Part shown: in pieces, positions 1-11,049 of the stretch
Position numbering within the stretch: position 1 is the first letter of the stretch
How the letters are laid out: each line of letters starts with the position of its first letter
From: Macrocystis pyrifera
Taxonomy: Eukaryota > Sar > Phaeophyceae > Laminariales > Laminariaceae
Length of the DNA stretch: 64,000 nt
Assembly (NCBI GenBank): GCA_031763025.1
Contig: JASSKH010000028.1
Coordinates: 1,674,001-1,738,000, forward strand
Direction of reading: 5' to 3'
Notes under the pieces: model-generated
Databases searched by the model: none
The model's input: only the letters and a program-made list of their open reading frames with translations
Told to the model about the DNA's origin: nothing
Position numbers and translations under genes: made by a program

Positions 1-380
1 CTACCGCACCATATACCTCGACCCCTCACGACCCTGTTATTTCACTCCGCTACCTTGTCCAAGCTCCATTCTCACTGAATATCACTACGCCCCTCGCGAT
101 TCTCTTCGGGAAACCTCAACGACCGAACAGGGTTCACCATCCAGTGATCTTTCAGCCCCCCCGCTCCATCGGGTTCCCCCGTTTGAACGAGATATGAAGG
201 CATGCAGGGCAGCTCAAGTCAACATACGTGCCAAGATATATCAGGGCGCACCTAATAATATAGTTTAGTAACCATACTATAGAAACCTCAGATGAGGGAC
301 TATAAAACTTGTTGGCGCAGGGTGTAGTACAAAAGGACAAAGTTTGGAAATGTCTAGTGAGTGGTGAATTAACTAGGTGA
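1..380. other. No gene seen
   Basis: This stretch has only short, overlapping open frames with no recognisable motif. I see no repeat shared with the rest of the window. Confidence 0.4.
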
Positions 381-569
381 TCAGCGACCAAGGGTCGTTG
401 TACTGTAAGGTGAAATAATCTCCGTTGCTATATAGAACGTCCCATGTGTTTCATCAGGCGGTATCGGATATGGATGGCCAGCGAACGTTATACGGGTTTG
501 GATGTCGTAAAATTGGTTGGCGGCTACGTTTTCGATATGAGTTGCAGATGCGGTCGGATTTGCCATGAG
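381..569 (-). CDS. Candidate terminal exon, unknown protein
   Basis: A 61-codon open frame starts with an ATG at 566 and ends at 381. It is preceded on the minus strand by an acceptor-like sequence (ACCTTTAG, ending at 570). The composition is ordinary for a protein (mixed polar and aromatic residues, no low complexity), unlike neighbouring frames. Further minus-strand open segments lie at about 637-831 and 788-994, but I could not chain them in phase. It could be the 3' exon of a host gene extending to about 1 kb, or chance. No family is recognised. Confidence 0.22.
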   Translation of the reverse strand, partial: LMANPTASATHIENVAANQFYDIQTRITFAGHPYPIPPDETHGTFYIATEIISPYSTTTLGR

Positions 570-1500
570 CTAAAGGTAATGTTGAACGCTTTAGTACTGT
601 GTTTGGGGTGACCCATAAATCTTGATGCACTCTTCGTTATCCCGGAGGCAAGAACTTGGTGGGATGAGTTTCTCCCGCAACCGGGCAATTCGTCTTGCAT
701 GTGTTGAGACATGAGAGCAAGTAGTTAGTTGGTGTCACACTATGAAATAAAATTGAGGGGTGTCGAAGAGATGACGGGCATTGCACCTCAGCAAACAAGC
801 GGCATCTCCAACTTCGTTGACGATGGACCAATGCCCATGACTGGTGAGACTACCGTTGTTGGATTGGCTTGAGTTGGAGTTGTTGCTGTCGCTACTGCCG
901 TCGCCTGCGTCGTCTCCGTTTGGCGTGCGGTTGTTCCTATTCTATTGCTCGAGCACGACGGGCGCGAGATACACGCGCACACACGCAGTAGCACCGTTCG
1001 TGGCTCTCATGAAGGGAATGCCTTGAAAATGACCAAGCAGTCACGAGCACACGAGCACTCGACTCGAGCAGCACTCGTACGCCTGTTGTTTTGTGCTGCT
1101 GTGGACTGCTCGAGCAGCACGAGCTCGAGCAGCACTGTGCACCGCTGCGGTTGCACCGAAAAGCGAGAAGAACAATGACTTTTGCAGCTGACAATACGAA
1201 GATTCGGGTAGGTTTCCAAGCCTATTGCATCGCAAAAAAAGAAGACGAGGTCACGATCACTCGATTGCTCGAGCGCGACGAGCACGAGACACGCACAAAC
1301 ACGCTCACAAACACGCAGCAGCAGTACCGTTCGTGGCTGTCACCAAGGGAGAGTCTTCAAGCGCGGCTGTTGTACCCTGGCTGCCTAGCCTTTGCGGGCT
1401 GCTTTCTACGGTACTTGAGAATCACCATCCAGCAGTAGAGAAGTGCAAATCTATAAAATTTGGAACAATCACAGCTCGGGGTTTCCCATGAGCCTACTCG
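570..1500. other. Non-coding stretch with a duplicated segment
   Basis: No convincing gene. A segment beginning TGCTCGAGC and ending at CCGTTCGTGGCT occurs twice in direct orientation, at about 945-1015 and 1264-1348. The part at 1203-1275 (from CGGGTAGGTTTCC) is repeated in inverted orientation at 13,388-13,463. This marks interspersed repeat material rather than coding sequence. Confidence 0.4.
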
Positions 1501-1730
1501 GCTCTAGCATGTCGGAACAGGTTCCCATAGTTATTTGCCAGATTTCGCGACTTTGAAGGTCTACAGCACGCACCACGGCGCTCAGCCGGGGCAACGGTTT
1601 GCACAGTACTTTCCACGCCGCCCCCCTGCGGGCTCCGCAGCAGGAAGCACGATAAAAGACCCGCGGCCAGACGAGAAAAGTGAACTATTCCGGATTTACG
1701 ACAATTTGGTACAAAGTATTAATATATACC

Positions 1731-1790
1731 CTGCGGGGCTTCTATGACTGCCTCAGGCTTGGCCCATCATATCAGTGAGTGTACCGAACA
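1731..1790 (+). repeat. Copia-1 5' LTR remnant (3' end of LTR)
   Basis: The block containing ATATATACCCTG and GGCCCATCATATCAGTG matches 5,484-5,556 with few mismatches. Similarity fades upstream, so only the downstream end of the LTR is recognisable. Confidence 0.7.
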
Positions 1791-1890
1791 CGGTAGCGGA
1801 CTGTTCCTATTGGACGCACTTGCTGGTTGGGGCTACGCCGGGAGAGTAACTCCCCGCTAGAAGACGAGCGAGACATTTTCAGTTTTTAGG

Positions 1891-2925
1891 ATGCTGAGGC
1901 CAGAGGAACCTCAGCCGAGCAGAGACACTGCCGACTATGAGGTCGACAGGGCCAGAAGAGCTACAAGAGTGGCGAAAACAGTGACAGCAGAGGCAGTCAT
2001 CATCGCCGCGGCAGAGAGCGTGGAAATGACTAGTAGCGCAAGAGCTCGAAACCCTGTTCCGCCAGAGGGCGGAACCTATCCGCCAGAGAGCGGAGCAAAA
2101 ACGAGCGGAAGGGACGAGGCTTCGCCGGGGGGCGGAGCCGCAGGCCGCGATGATGAGATCTCCCGCCTGAAACGAGAGATGGCCGAGATGTCGCTCCGGC
2201 TGGAGATCAGAGAGGGGGAACGAACGAGGATGAAGAGCCTCCAGCAGGGGGCCGTAGGAGGAATGCGCCGACCGGAGCCACATGGTCAGCCAGGCGCGTT
2301 TCTAGTTGGTTTGGGTAAGCCCTCACCGAAACTTGACAGCAGTAAGGAGGGGAAATATTTTAAATGGTCGACGCAATTTCTGTCATGGGCTGTCACTATC
2401 ACCTGCGACGAAGTTTTAAAGGAAACTAACGACCGGATAGTCTTGCAAGGCCCAAACAGAGTCAGCAGGACCTCGACTACCGTTTCGAAGAGGCAAGGGT
2501 AGCCGCCGCTCGCAGGGCATACGAGGGCATCACCAACGCACTGACTAATTCGTCTTTGTTATACAAGATCTATGACTTAGGCAGCCCTAGCCTTGCGATG
2601 GCCGCGGTACGTCGGCACTACGTCCCGAGCGACGACCTCGACAAGCAGGCATACCAGAGAGAATACATCAAGGCCCACACGAAAAAGGGGGAGGACCCCA
2701 CCCTTCATTTTGAGAGATGGAGCATCATCCGAGAGAAGCTCTCTGAAGTAGGGATCCCAAAAACGGATAAGGAAGCCAACCTCCACCTACTGCAATGCCT
2801 GACGTCCAAGGACGAGGTAGAAAAAAATCCTGCAATACGCCCCGAACCTGACTCTCAACGCGATCGAGAACCGGGTACGCATAACGTACCGGGAGTTGGA
2901 AGCGAGTAAGAATCAGGTGACAGCT
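1891..2925 (+). pseudogene. gag: Copia-1 gag, broken
   Basis: The first frame (1891-2502) has a charged coiled-coil segment (about residues 90-120, DDEISRLKREMAE) and the start of the capsid-like region (KYFKWSTQFLSW). The frame then changes near 2,450-2,470. It continues from about 2,464 in another frame through a Copia-type gag core, with YDLGSPSLAMAAVRRHYV and the HFERWSIIREKL helix. A further one-base slip in the A7 run near 2,822 breaks the C-terminus; the region after it encodes poly-Gln. The family role is the structural nucleocapsid precursor of the virus-like particle. The CCHC knuckle is not seen and probably fell in the deleted segment. Confidence 0.75.
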
Positions 2926-3189
2926 CAGCACAGGTTTTGGTAGCCACAGGTGGAGGTGGATCAGGTGAACAGGGGAATTTCCCCGGCCCCAGCTCTGGCC
3001 ATTACACGGGCGACAGAGGTGGCGCGGCGAGCGGTGGCGCCACTTGGCACTGGGGGCAGCAACAGCAGTAGCCACACCATCAACAACAGCAACAGTGCCT
3101 CCTGGTAGGTCGCGAACTCCGAGATTTCTCCCGCGTCACACGTTGGCAGAGCAGGGGCGGGCTGGTTGGGCGGTCGCTGGTTAAAAAGT

Positions 3190-4842
3190 GAGTGGTCAGC
3201 TGGCCGCGCCGTAGTGGACGCCTGTGGTACGCCCTCGTCCTCGGGCGCGTCCACCCCGGTTGAAGGAACTCGTTTTCCCGGGGGGGGGCTCGTCGTTCTC
3301 GACCTGAGGGTTCCCCATGCAATGGAGAAGGAGATTACTGGACTCGAGGAGGCGGGAACTTTCGAGGATGCTTAGCAGCCAAAGGGGCGGAACGTGGTAT
3401 CGGCCAAGTGGGTGTTCACGTGGAAGGCAGATGGGCATGGCAAAATAGCGAAGGCGAAAGCGCGACTGGTGGCAACAGGATTTAGCCAGCGCCCCGGAGT
3501 TGAATACAATGAGACGTTTTCCCCGACCCCCGCCGCGTCCTATATCCGTATGATGGCTGCGATATCGTGCGAGTTACAGTTGGATTTAGGCCATTTCGAT
3601 GTACATCAAGCGCTTGTCTAGGCCGAACTCCAGGAATTCGTTTTGATGCGGATGCCATAGGTCTGTGGATATCTGAGCGGTAAAGTAATGCTCTTGAATC
3701 GCAGTCTATACGGCTCGAAATAGGCGTCGAGGTCCTGGCATAGACACCTGGTCACTCGCCTGAAGACTCTTTGTTTTTAACAAAGCTTCGCAGATCCGTG
3801 TGGTTTTCGATTAATCGAGGCTGGGTCCGTTTCCATCATTGCTGTGTTTCACGTCGACGACATTTTTGCGGTAGGCTGTAAGGAGAGGTGTGAGTTTTTT
3901 TGCGAGGACCTGAACCGCCTAGTCCCCATCAATAACCTTGGCGAGCTGCGATGGTATGCCGGTTGCCACTATTCCCCGAGAACAGGTCGCGGTTTACTGA
4001 CTATTTCACAAAAGTCGTTCGCGGAGAAGACGGTCAAGCAGCTTGGCGTGCCCGCTGGCAGGAACACCCCACTTTAGCCTGATATTTTTCTTGAGGTGTT
4101 TGACGAGGAGGAGCCCACCGGTGACTGGCCGTATCGTGAACTGGTAGGCAGTTTGCTGTGGCGTTCTAACCAGACGAGACCTGATATCTCAAATGCCGTA
4201 AGGACGGTCGCGAGGTATATGCATCCCCCCAAACTCAAGCACTGTTTGGCGGCGAGAGGAATTTTGGAGTATCTGAAGGTGACAAGTAGCCACGGCATTA
4301 CTTTTCAGAGGGGCAGTAGATTAGAGTTGGTGATTTATGCAGACGCAGCTTATGTCCCCCGAGACGCTAGGAATAAGTCTGTCTCGGGTGCAGCCGTGAT
4401 GTGTGGAGGTGCGGCCATTCAATGGATTTCTAGGTGGCAGAAGGCTTCCACACTCTCCACGAGTGTGGCAGAGTACGTTGCGATGGCAGAAGGTTTCAAA
4501 GAGGCCTTTTTTCTACGGTCAGTGTGGCGTTTTCTGTTGCCTGATTTTGGGGATCCGTGCATCCAGGTTTTTGAGGACAACAAGGGTGCGATCTAGATAG
4601 CGGTCAACCCCGTGACGAACTCTAACTCGAAGCACATAGATGTCAGTCACCCCTTCCTGCGAGAACTTGTCGAGCAAGGAGAGTTTGAAATCACGCATGT
4701 GAGGTCGGAATACGAACATGCCGACTTCTTAACGAAACCCCATCCGAAAGGCGCTTTCCGCTTCCACAGGAACTGCATGAAAATGAATAAGTTCTTTTTA
4801 GATTTGATGAGTCGGTTTATATATCTGACGAGGTCAATTTAG
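3190..4842 (+). pseudogene. pol: Copia-1 reverse transcriptase-RNase H, broken
   Basis: One reading frame shows an RT start at KWVFTW (about 3,406), the catalytic HVDDIF motif (about 3,852-3,869), RNase H with YADAAY (about 4,336), TSVAEYVAMAE (about 4,465), SKHIDV (about 4,630) and the C-terminal HADFLTKP (about 4,717). In-frame stops occur at 3373, 3619, 3658, 3721, about 3778, 4075 and 4594. All but the TAA near 3778 are TAG, and several stand where Copia-3 has Gln. The TAG at 3373 is followed by CAG CCA and is shared in position with Copia-3 (54,028). Integrase is absent upstream. It is non-functional as read by the standard code. Confidence 0.85.
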
Positions 4843-5483
4843 TATTTTTCTGAGATTTGCGGAACTGATCTTGGATTTCCTGGGTTGACGAGCTTATCAG
4901 AGATTTCATGAGGTTGAGGAGTTAGTGTGTGGATTTTATTGAGCTTGAAGGTCATTATTTTTGTTTGCTAAGATCTGAGGTGTTGAATTATTTTATCATA
5001 TTTTTGTTGAGATTTGACACTCTGGTTATGTGTTTGGGTCACTATTCTACAATCTTAGGGCGGGTTGAAGCTCTGAGTTCATGCGGTCCTATGATTTGTG
5101 ATAAATATATATATTGGTGAGGACAAGAGAGTGGATCCGACATGTCACCATGTACCATGCTGGTTTGAGACGTTGGTGATCTTGACTGGTTATATTTTAG
5201 TATAGTATCTTCGATTTATTTTTATCTTGGTTTATCACCATGGTATTCATCCTGAGCGATGTTTTGTCATCCCATTCACCAAGTACAGAGCAGAGGGGCT
5301 GTTCAGAATGCTCACGTACTTGGTGCATGGATTCGTGTGTAACGGTATTTGGGAGGTCCGCACAGGAAATATGCGTGTTTCTGTGTGGAGCGTTCAACGG
5401 ATTGTGACGCGTTTCGTCCGCCACTTCGTGTTCGACTACATGTTCTTCCCCTTTCTTCCTTGTCTTGTGTGTTCAACATGGAT

Positions 5484-5556
5484 AATATATATACCCTGAG
5501 GGGCTTCTATGAAATGACTCAGGATTGGCCCATCATATCAGTGCGTGTGTCGAACA
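5484..5556 (+). repeat. Copia-1 3' LTR remnant (3' end of LTR)
   Basis: It matches 1,731-1,790 over the block with ATATATACCCTG and GGCCCATCATATCAGTG. The sequence between the RNase H end (4,842) and here is AT-rich and is probably the rest of the 3' LTR and the leader to it, but it has no partner at the 5' end. Confidence 0.7.
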
Positions 5557-5711
5557 GTGTCAATAAAACTGGACCAGAACGGGTCGGGCGGTCTGTCGAC
5601 GTCAACTCTGCAGAATCTTCTTCCAAACTATTCTTTTCATCCGCGCAAAAACTCTGCAAACATATCTCGACCATTTTAGCTCACCCACGGGTCTTGGTTT
5701 TTGCCGTCTTG

Positions 5712-8700
5712 CCGCCGGCGGCGCCGCCGCTACCACAGCGAGAGCGTGTTCATCCATTTCCGGGACGAAGGCGACGAAGATAGCGACATCCCGTCGGCTG
5801 GCATCCAAGTGCGCTACTCCTGCATCACGAATGTGTCCAACAGCCACATCCACAACTACGTCGTGAGTACACCGCAGACGTGTCGTTTGGCAAGCCATAC
5901 TCCTTGGCGTTTCTGCAGAAAATTTGGCTGACGGTAAAATATGCGCGACAGAGGGGGGGCTCTGCTTTTTCTGGAATCCCTCACTTGGAAAGCTCTCTAC
6001 CTCACGCATTACAACTGAGTTTGAAGAGACAATGAAAGTGCAGCCCGATGGTCTAGGTATACCACAAATTTAATGTAAAGTGCTAATGTATGTTTCAAAT
6101 AATGCTGCGTAGAGTTCCTTGAGTTAAGGAACCCCGGTAGTTAAAAATTATTTCGGCCAAACGATGGAAGTCCTATGGTAGCACGCGTCTGGTAGCGTTG
6201 GTTTGGGTCGTATGGGCTCAGCGTAGTTAAGCGCGTGATTTCTTTAACCCCCATTGTACTGTAGTAAAAACATAATCTTGATTGCAGAGTACACGGGAGG
6301 TACATGTTCTACTTTTCTTCCAGAGACAAGATACGTTATTGAAGCTGGCCGAACAATAGTCACCCTCTCTATGAGCTGGGCTGTCCTACACCTTTGCAGA
6401 ACCTCCGCAACGACTGCCTCCAAAACATCCTGCGAGACCGTACCCAAAATTGGGATGATTGGCGTCGATCTTGGGATGAGTTTGGCCATTCGTTCCTACT
6501 GGGAACTTACAAAATCTTGTGGTGTATTCAGGGGATCGGGCTAACAAAGGAGAATCACATCAACGGCGTCAACACGGCATCGTACCAGGCTGTAGCAACG
6601 TCGTCCGCCATTTACAAAGACAAGGTGAGTTCCTCTTAACCACCGCGTAGTCGTCACTCACGAATAAGAAGTTGCTAGCGACAATCCAGTTTGGATGGGT
6701 TAGAAATATATATTTAGAACCTACAAACATGAGGAGTTGACTACTTGAACAGGTGAATCCGAAGGCCCACAGAGTGAACTCAACTCATAGAGTAACTCAA
6801 CCCGAGAATAGGTGGGTGAAAAGCGTGATTTAGTCGCTGTTCCTAGGCCTTTAGGATGACCCCATTTTTCGTGAATTGGGGATGCTGATATGTACCTGGT
6901 AGAAAACAGATTATGCAGAAAACCTAACCCAACTTGTTTCGACCAAATTCTTTGCAAGCACCCTACTACTCCCGATACTCGTTGAGCGTGCTGCGATGAT
7001 AAGGGTATCCCGTTTCGGCCGACGGGGCTCCCCAACTCTCAGACTACCCAGGGGATGCACATAACACAAATATCTCCAACACGCCACTATACCCATTTGC
7101 GAAACCCGACAGAGAGAGGGAGGAGTATACTAAAACTAACAAAGATAAAGATGAAAAAAAGAAGAAAAAAACGCTGTTCTCCACTACGTCCAGAAATGTC
7201 TCCGTTCTGGTTTGTTTCTCATTCTGACTTTGAGAGCGACTGTCAGTCGTGTTCTTCTTTTATTATCGTGCGCCCCTGAACTGCCCAATATCTTATACCT
7301 GGTACGTGTTGGGAATATCACAAAATGTAATGCGCGCAACATTTTTTTCGGTATATACCTGTCGTAGGCCATGGGATTGGTCATCGGGCTGCACTTGTAA
7401 TTGTCTCCAAAATTAGTTTCGGGGTAGTGAATATGGAGTTCCTCAACTGAGGAGACTCAAAAAAAATAGTTGCCGCCCCTGCCGCGTAGTACGCCACCGT
7501 GGTCGATTCACAATCACGTCGGACTGGATCGTACCTGGTAAGTATTTTACGTTATCCACGGTTTCCGTGGCGAACTCCGTGTTTTCTAGTATGTATGTAC
7601 TCTTCGAAGTATGTCTTTGCCGTGAAACCCCGGCGCTGTCTTTGGACCACCACGCAAGAATTCGAAGTGGTCGTGGGGATTCAATCCACTAACTGTTTTT
7701 CTCCGGTAGAGCAAGCATCGAAGCACGTGCTTATGTCCCCATCCATACCGCTTCTGATATACCTGGTAGGGTGTATATCAATATATATGTATACGCTGAT
7801 TCATACGTTGGCAAGACAAAAATGTGCCGTGCTCTGCCCGTTGTAACCAGAGGCCTCACTCGTGACCCTGTTCTCCTCAGAAAAACGGCGCTTCCACAGG
7901 CGTCGTGACACCCTACGCTTGGCTGTCTATGGAGGTAGCCCAGGAAACAAACTCTCTTGAGGAGATCACGGAAATCAACCCCCTTGAGATCGCTGAGATG
8001 TTCGGAAACGTCGGCGGCTTTTGGGGTGAGTCAATCGAGCAGGAATCTCGGAGATTGTGGTAAGGGAGGAAACTACTACCCGGTACAGTATAACGTTCCC
8101 GAGGTGGGCGCAAGCGATGCCTCTACACTCGTAAGGATGTATGTCCTACCGCTATAGTAATGTATGATCCGTATGGACCATGACTTTGGCCTACCATCAC
8201 GTCTTCCTCATAATTTCTCGGGACACGTTAGTCCGTTTTGTTGTCAACGTCTCGACGACCAGATATGTTTACGCGAATTTGCCTAACAGGCCGCGTGGTG
8301 TCTGGTATACAGCTAAACGCCCCAGTTGTGGGAGTGACAAAAAAAAAGTGATAACTATCGACGTCGAGTCCACGTCAGATATACTTATAAATGTAAAAAC
8401 AGAAACATCAGTTGTGAGATCGAGGATTTCGTCGAAACCCACGTTACAAGCTGTATGCGCTAATTCGATTAGCGCTGGCAATCATGCTGCTCACGAAGAC
8501 AGAACTAACTGGTCCTTCACATTGATTTGTTCATGGAACATTTACCTCCACCATTTTTTACTCTTGTTGCAGATTTACTGTTGTTATTGTGGCCGGTATT
8601 CTTCGTGACAGCATCCCGTCAAAAACCCCATCTTCGAGTTCGCAACTTCAAAAAATCGGCGACAAGAGGATCAGAACGTGTCGCGAGCGTATCGGGAACG

Positions 8701-9009
8701 ATCTTGCATTCTGTGGCATCGAAGCGGCGAAGGAAGCCAGCCAGACGAGCCGAGCAGAGAGCCACAGGGGAAACAGGCGAAGAGATGGAATCGTGGGACC
8801 GTGGCGATGCCTCATTCCGTGAGCAGGTAATGAATGCATATGTTGCCGTAGTATACTATAGTATACAGTCAAATGCTCGACGCACTCGCGCATTGGCGCA
8901 CTCTTCATACCTGAACGAGCTTGTTTCATTGGCCAACTCAGTAGAGTGCGACACACTTCGATGCGAGCGGTGCCTTCCGAGGGCCCGTTGTCCGTGGATT
9001 CGCGCCTAA
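5712..9009 (+). CDS. Gene A: spliced gene, probable membrane protein, unknown function
   Basis: Eight exons can be joined with agreeing phases and GT-AG borders: 6400-6624, 6855-6898, 6959-7004, 7194-7301, 7417-7537, 7590-7765, 7881-8025 and 8573-9009 (stop). Introns run from about 50 to 550 bp and donors include GTGAGT, GTACGT and GTAAGT. Candidate upstream exons are 5712-5862 (ends at GTGAGT), 5919-about 6050 and 6288-6334, but their phases are not settled. The joined product is over 430 residues. It has hydrophobic stretches in exons 3-4 (LLLPIL; LFLILTL) and at the start of the last exon (LLLLLWPVFFV), then a basic Arg/Lys-rich tail, which suggests a polytopic membrane protein. No family is recognised. 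A shorter alternative end is a GTAATG donor at 8827. The chain of compatible phases is the main reason to believe it. Confidence 0.5.
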
Positions 9010-10587
9010 AGCACCTAATTCATAAAAATCCACCCCTTACGGGTCAAACGACTAAGGCGCGAAAAAATGAGTACCCCCCTCCCCCTTACGTACATGTATA
9101 GGTTGGATTGGCGTCGATTGGTGAGGACGCTGTAAAACACGCCTCTCAATGCGTCACCTAGGCAACCAGAGCACCGTATTTTTGTAGTTTTGGTGATTAT
9201 CACGGCTGGCGGCAGAGTTAGGTCATTTGTGCGCGGTGGAAAATCTTTACTCCGCACAAGGGGAATGATCGCATCACGTATTCTGTATATGGTAAGGTAC
9301 CCACGAGACAGTTACATACAGTAGTATTCCCATTGCTGTCTCTGAAAGTGGCCACCGCATAAAACAATCAATTTCGTCGAAGATGTCTTAGTAGGATGCA
9401 GCTCACCCATTATGCGACTCGCCCGACACCTCACGGCGCTTCGCGCTTGGTGCGAGCAATGTCTGCCTGGTCGGTGAACATCCGAAGTGTTTCGTCTCGG
9501 TATTGTAGGGCTGCAGGCGTCTATGCCCATACGACCACAGCCATGCATGACATGGATACACTCCCCCCTTCCCCCTTCCCCCTTCCATCGGCTTTCCGTT
9601 CCCCCTCCTTCCCAACCTACTTCGAAAGAATCCCTCGAGCGGGCACTTCTCTCCGCAGTCCAGCGTACCGAAAAACGCCCCATCCGGCCGCAGCCCCGCA
9701 TACCCGCCCATTTCAAGGGCACCGGCGCCCCAAGCTGCAAGGCGACGTTCCTCAAACACATCGGCGCAAGGGTTCGAAGTTGGCAAAGAGCAGCAGCCTG
9801 CGAGAGCCCGTGGAGGTCGGGGTGTCCTGACGTTCCCAACTTTGCCGCAGTCCACCGTGTGACTATTCTTAGCAGGCTGGGCTTTCCTCGGCATAGTGGT
9901 TTGTGCGGACTACACACGTTTCCTCAGGCACCTAACGCTGCCTGAGTTCTCCAACGCACCCTCGATGGGCAGGGGAAGATGCAGGGAGTAAGACCACTAG
10001 CCCCTTGGGCCCAAACCTGTGACCGGACGACCAAATACGCGAGAAAAGAACGGCCTCGTCGTATAGATGTGAACACAAGCTTGTGGGGTGAGGTGCAAGA
10101 ACACTCGGGCTTTGTTACTTGCGAGTTCCCAGCTAGGGGCTGGGCAATACAGACCACCGCGCAATAGGTGAAATATTTCGTCCTTGTGGCTGTTTGCATT
10201 GCCAAACTGATTTTTGTTTGCGATATAATTTACACCCAAACTCAAACGGGTGAGTACAGTACGTGCCGTGAAGAAACAGCCAGTTCAACTCGGCGGTGGC
10301 CTGGGAATACGTACACTTCGTAGAGAAGGGAGAGCGGATAAAGAAGGCGACGTGGTATGGGTGCGAGGACGAAAAGGTTGACCGTGAGGACAAAACAGCA
10401 GGGCCAGCCCTTCGGGTACTCTGCAGCGGATTGTCTGTAGGAACTATGTTTCTCTGTAATAGTACTTCGCATATGTTTAAATAACTTACTTGGCCGGAAC
10501 AATCTACTTAAGCTACTGTAGTGACAGTAATTTTTGTTTTAGGACACGATCTGTATATGGAAAAGAGAACTATGCGATGGGCCGTAG
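9010..10587. other. No supported gene; overlapping antisense frames
   Basis: Both strands are open over about 9,312-9,945 (201 codons on minus, 152 on plus), with a C/T-rich tract near 9,560-9,610. No motif, exon signal or known domain appears in either. I treat these as composition effects. The rest (9,946-10,587) has only short frames. Confidence 0.4.
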
Positions 10588-10589
10588 TA

Positions 10590-10694
10590 TTACGGGGGTC
10601 CATAGTTAATAGGACCTATGGTATACATAAAAACCTATATATTTACCTATTTTTACTAACTAAATTTGACCCCATTAACTATGGACCCCCGCAA
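10590..10694 (+). mobile_element. MITE copy 1 (105 bp, TA target duplication)
   Basis: Terminal inverted repeats TTACGGGGGTCCATAG and its complement (one mismatch) bound an AT-rich core. TA flanks both sides (10,588-89 and 10,695-96). The core matches 43,753-43,856 in opposite orientation. The TA duplication and small size suggest a Tc1/mariner-type non-autonomous element; no transposase is present. Confidence 0.75.
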
Positions 10695-10705
10695 TAGTAT
10701 GCTGT

Positions 10706-11049
10706 ATGACTTGGATCAGTATGGGTTCGCGAAAAACCGGTCTGGTGCGTTTCGGTCCCGGATTCGCCGCGGGCATGGGGGCAGCGGTCTACGCAGGGCG
10801 GAACCGGCCGTCTCCCACCGTGGAAGCTCGGGCTCGGGCCGGCGCGGGCGAGGAGGTGGTGGTGCCGGGTGTGATGGGATTGGCCTTGACTTGGAAATAG
10901 ATGGTCGGGTGCGGTGGGAAGACAGAGGGGGACCTCAGCCCCGAACAGTTGGCGAGGGCGAGCTAGACGCGGACTCCGGTGCGCGTTTGCTGGCGGTTAG
11001 AGAGAGGCTGGAAAAAACGGGCGTGGCTGTTTTCATGCCTAGGAAGTGA
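10706..11049 (+). pseudogene. Small Gly/Ala-rich reading frame, probably broken gene
   Basis: Starting at an ATG (10,706 or 10,721), the frame encodes a basic start followed by a Gly/Ala-rich segment (GFAAGMGAAVYAG) that could be a membrane helix, then ends at a TAG at 10,898. The same frame continues with a sensible acidic stretch (LSPEQLAR). The neighbouring frame then gives a plausible C-terminus (ARLLAVRERLEKTGV) ending at 11,049. So one nonsense codon plus one frameshift, or a small intron, would join about 110 residues. It begins immediately after the MITE. Function unknown. Confidence 0.3.

Larger units (their letters stand above)
1731..5556 (+). mobile_element. Copia-1: decayed Ty1/Copia retrotransposon
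   Basis: Two related 60-70-bp blocks (the downstream ends of the LTRs) bracket gag remnants and a reverse transcriptase-RNase H region in the usual Copia order. The order gag, then RT-RNase H with HVDD and SKHIDV motifs, identifies the superfamily. The whole integrase and CCHC region between about 3,110 and 3,190 is missing. Several nonsense codons and at least two frameshifts make it inactive. The upstream parts of the LTRs have diverged or are lost, so the true ends and target duplication cannot be set. Confidence 0.85.

Noticed and set aside
7368..7396. Extra 29-bp micro-exon in gene A
   Set aside because: It can be fitted in phase but needs a 31-bp intron; joining 7301 to 7417 is simpler and also in phase.
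9312..9945. Long antisense frames (201 codons minus, 152 plus)
   Set aside because: No motif, no splice context, both strands open because of C/T-rich composition.
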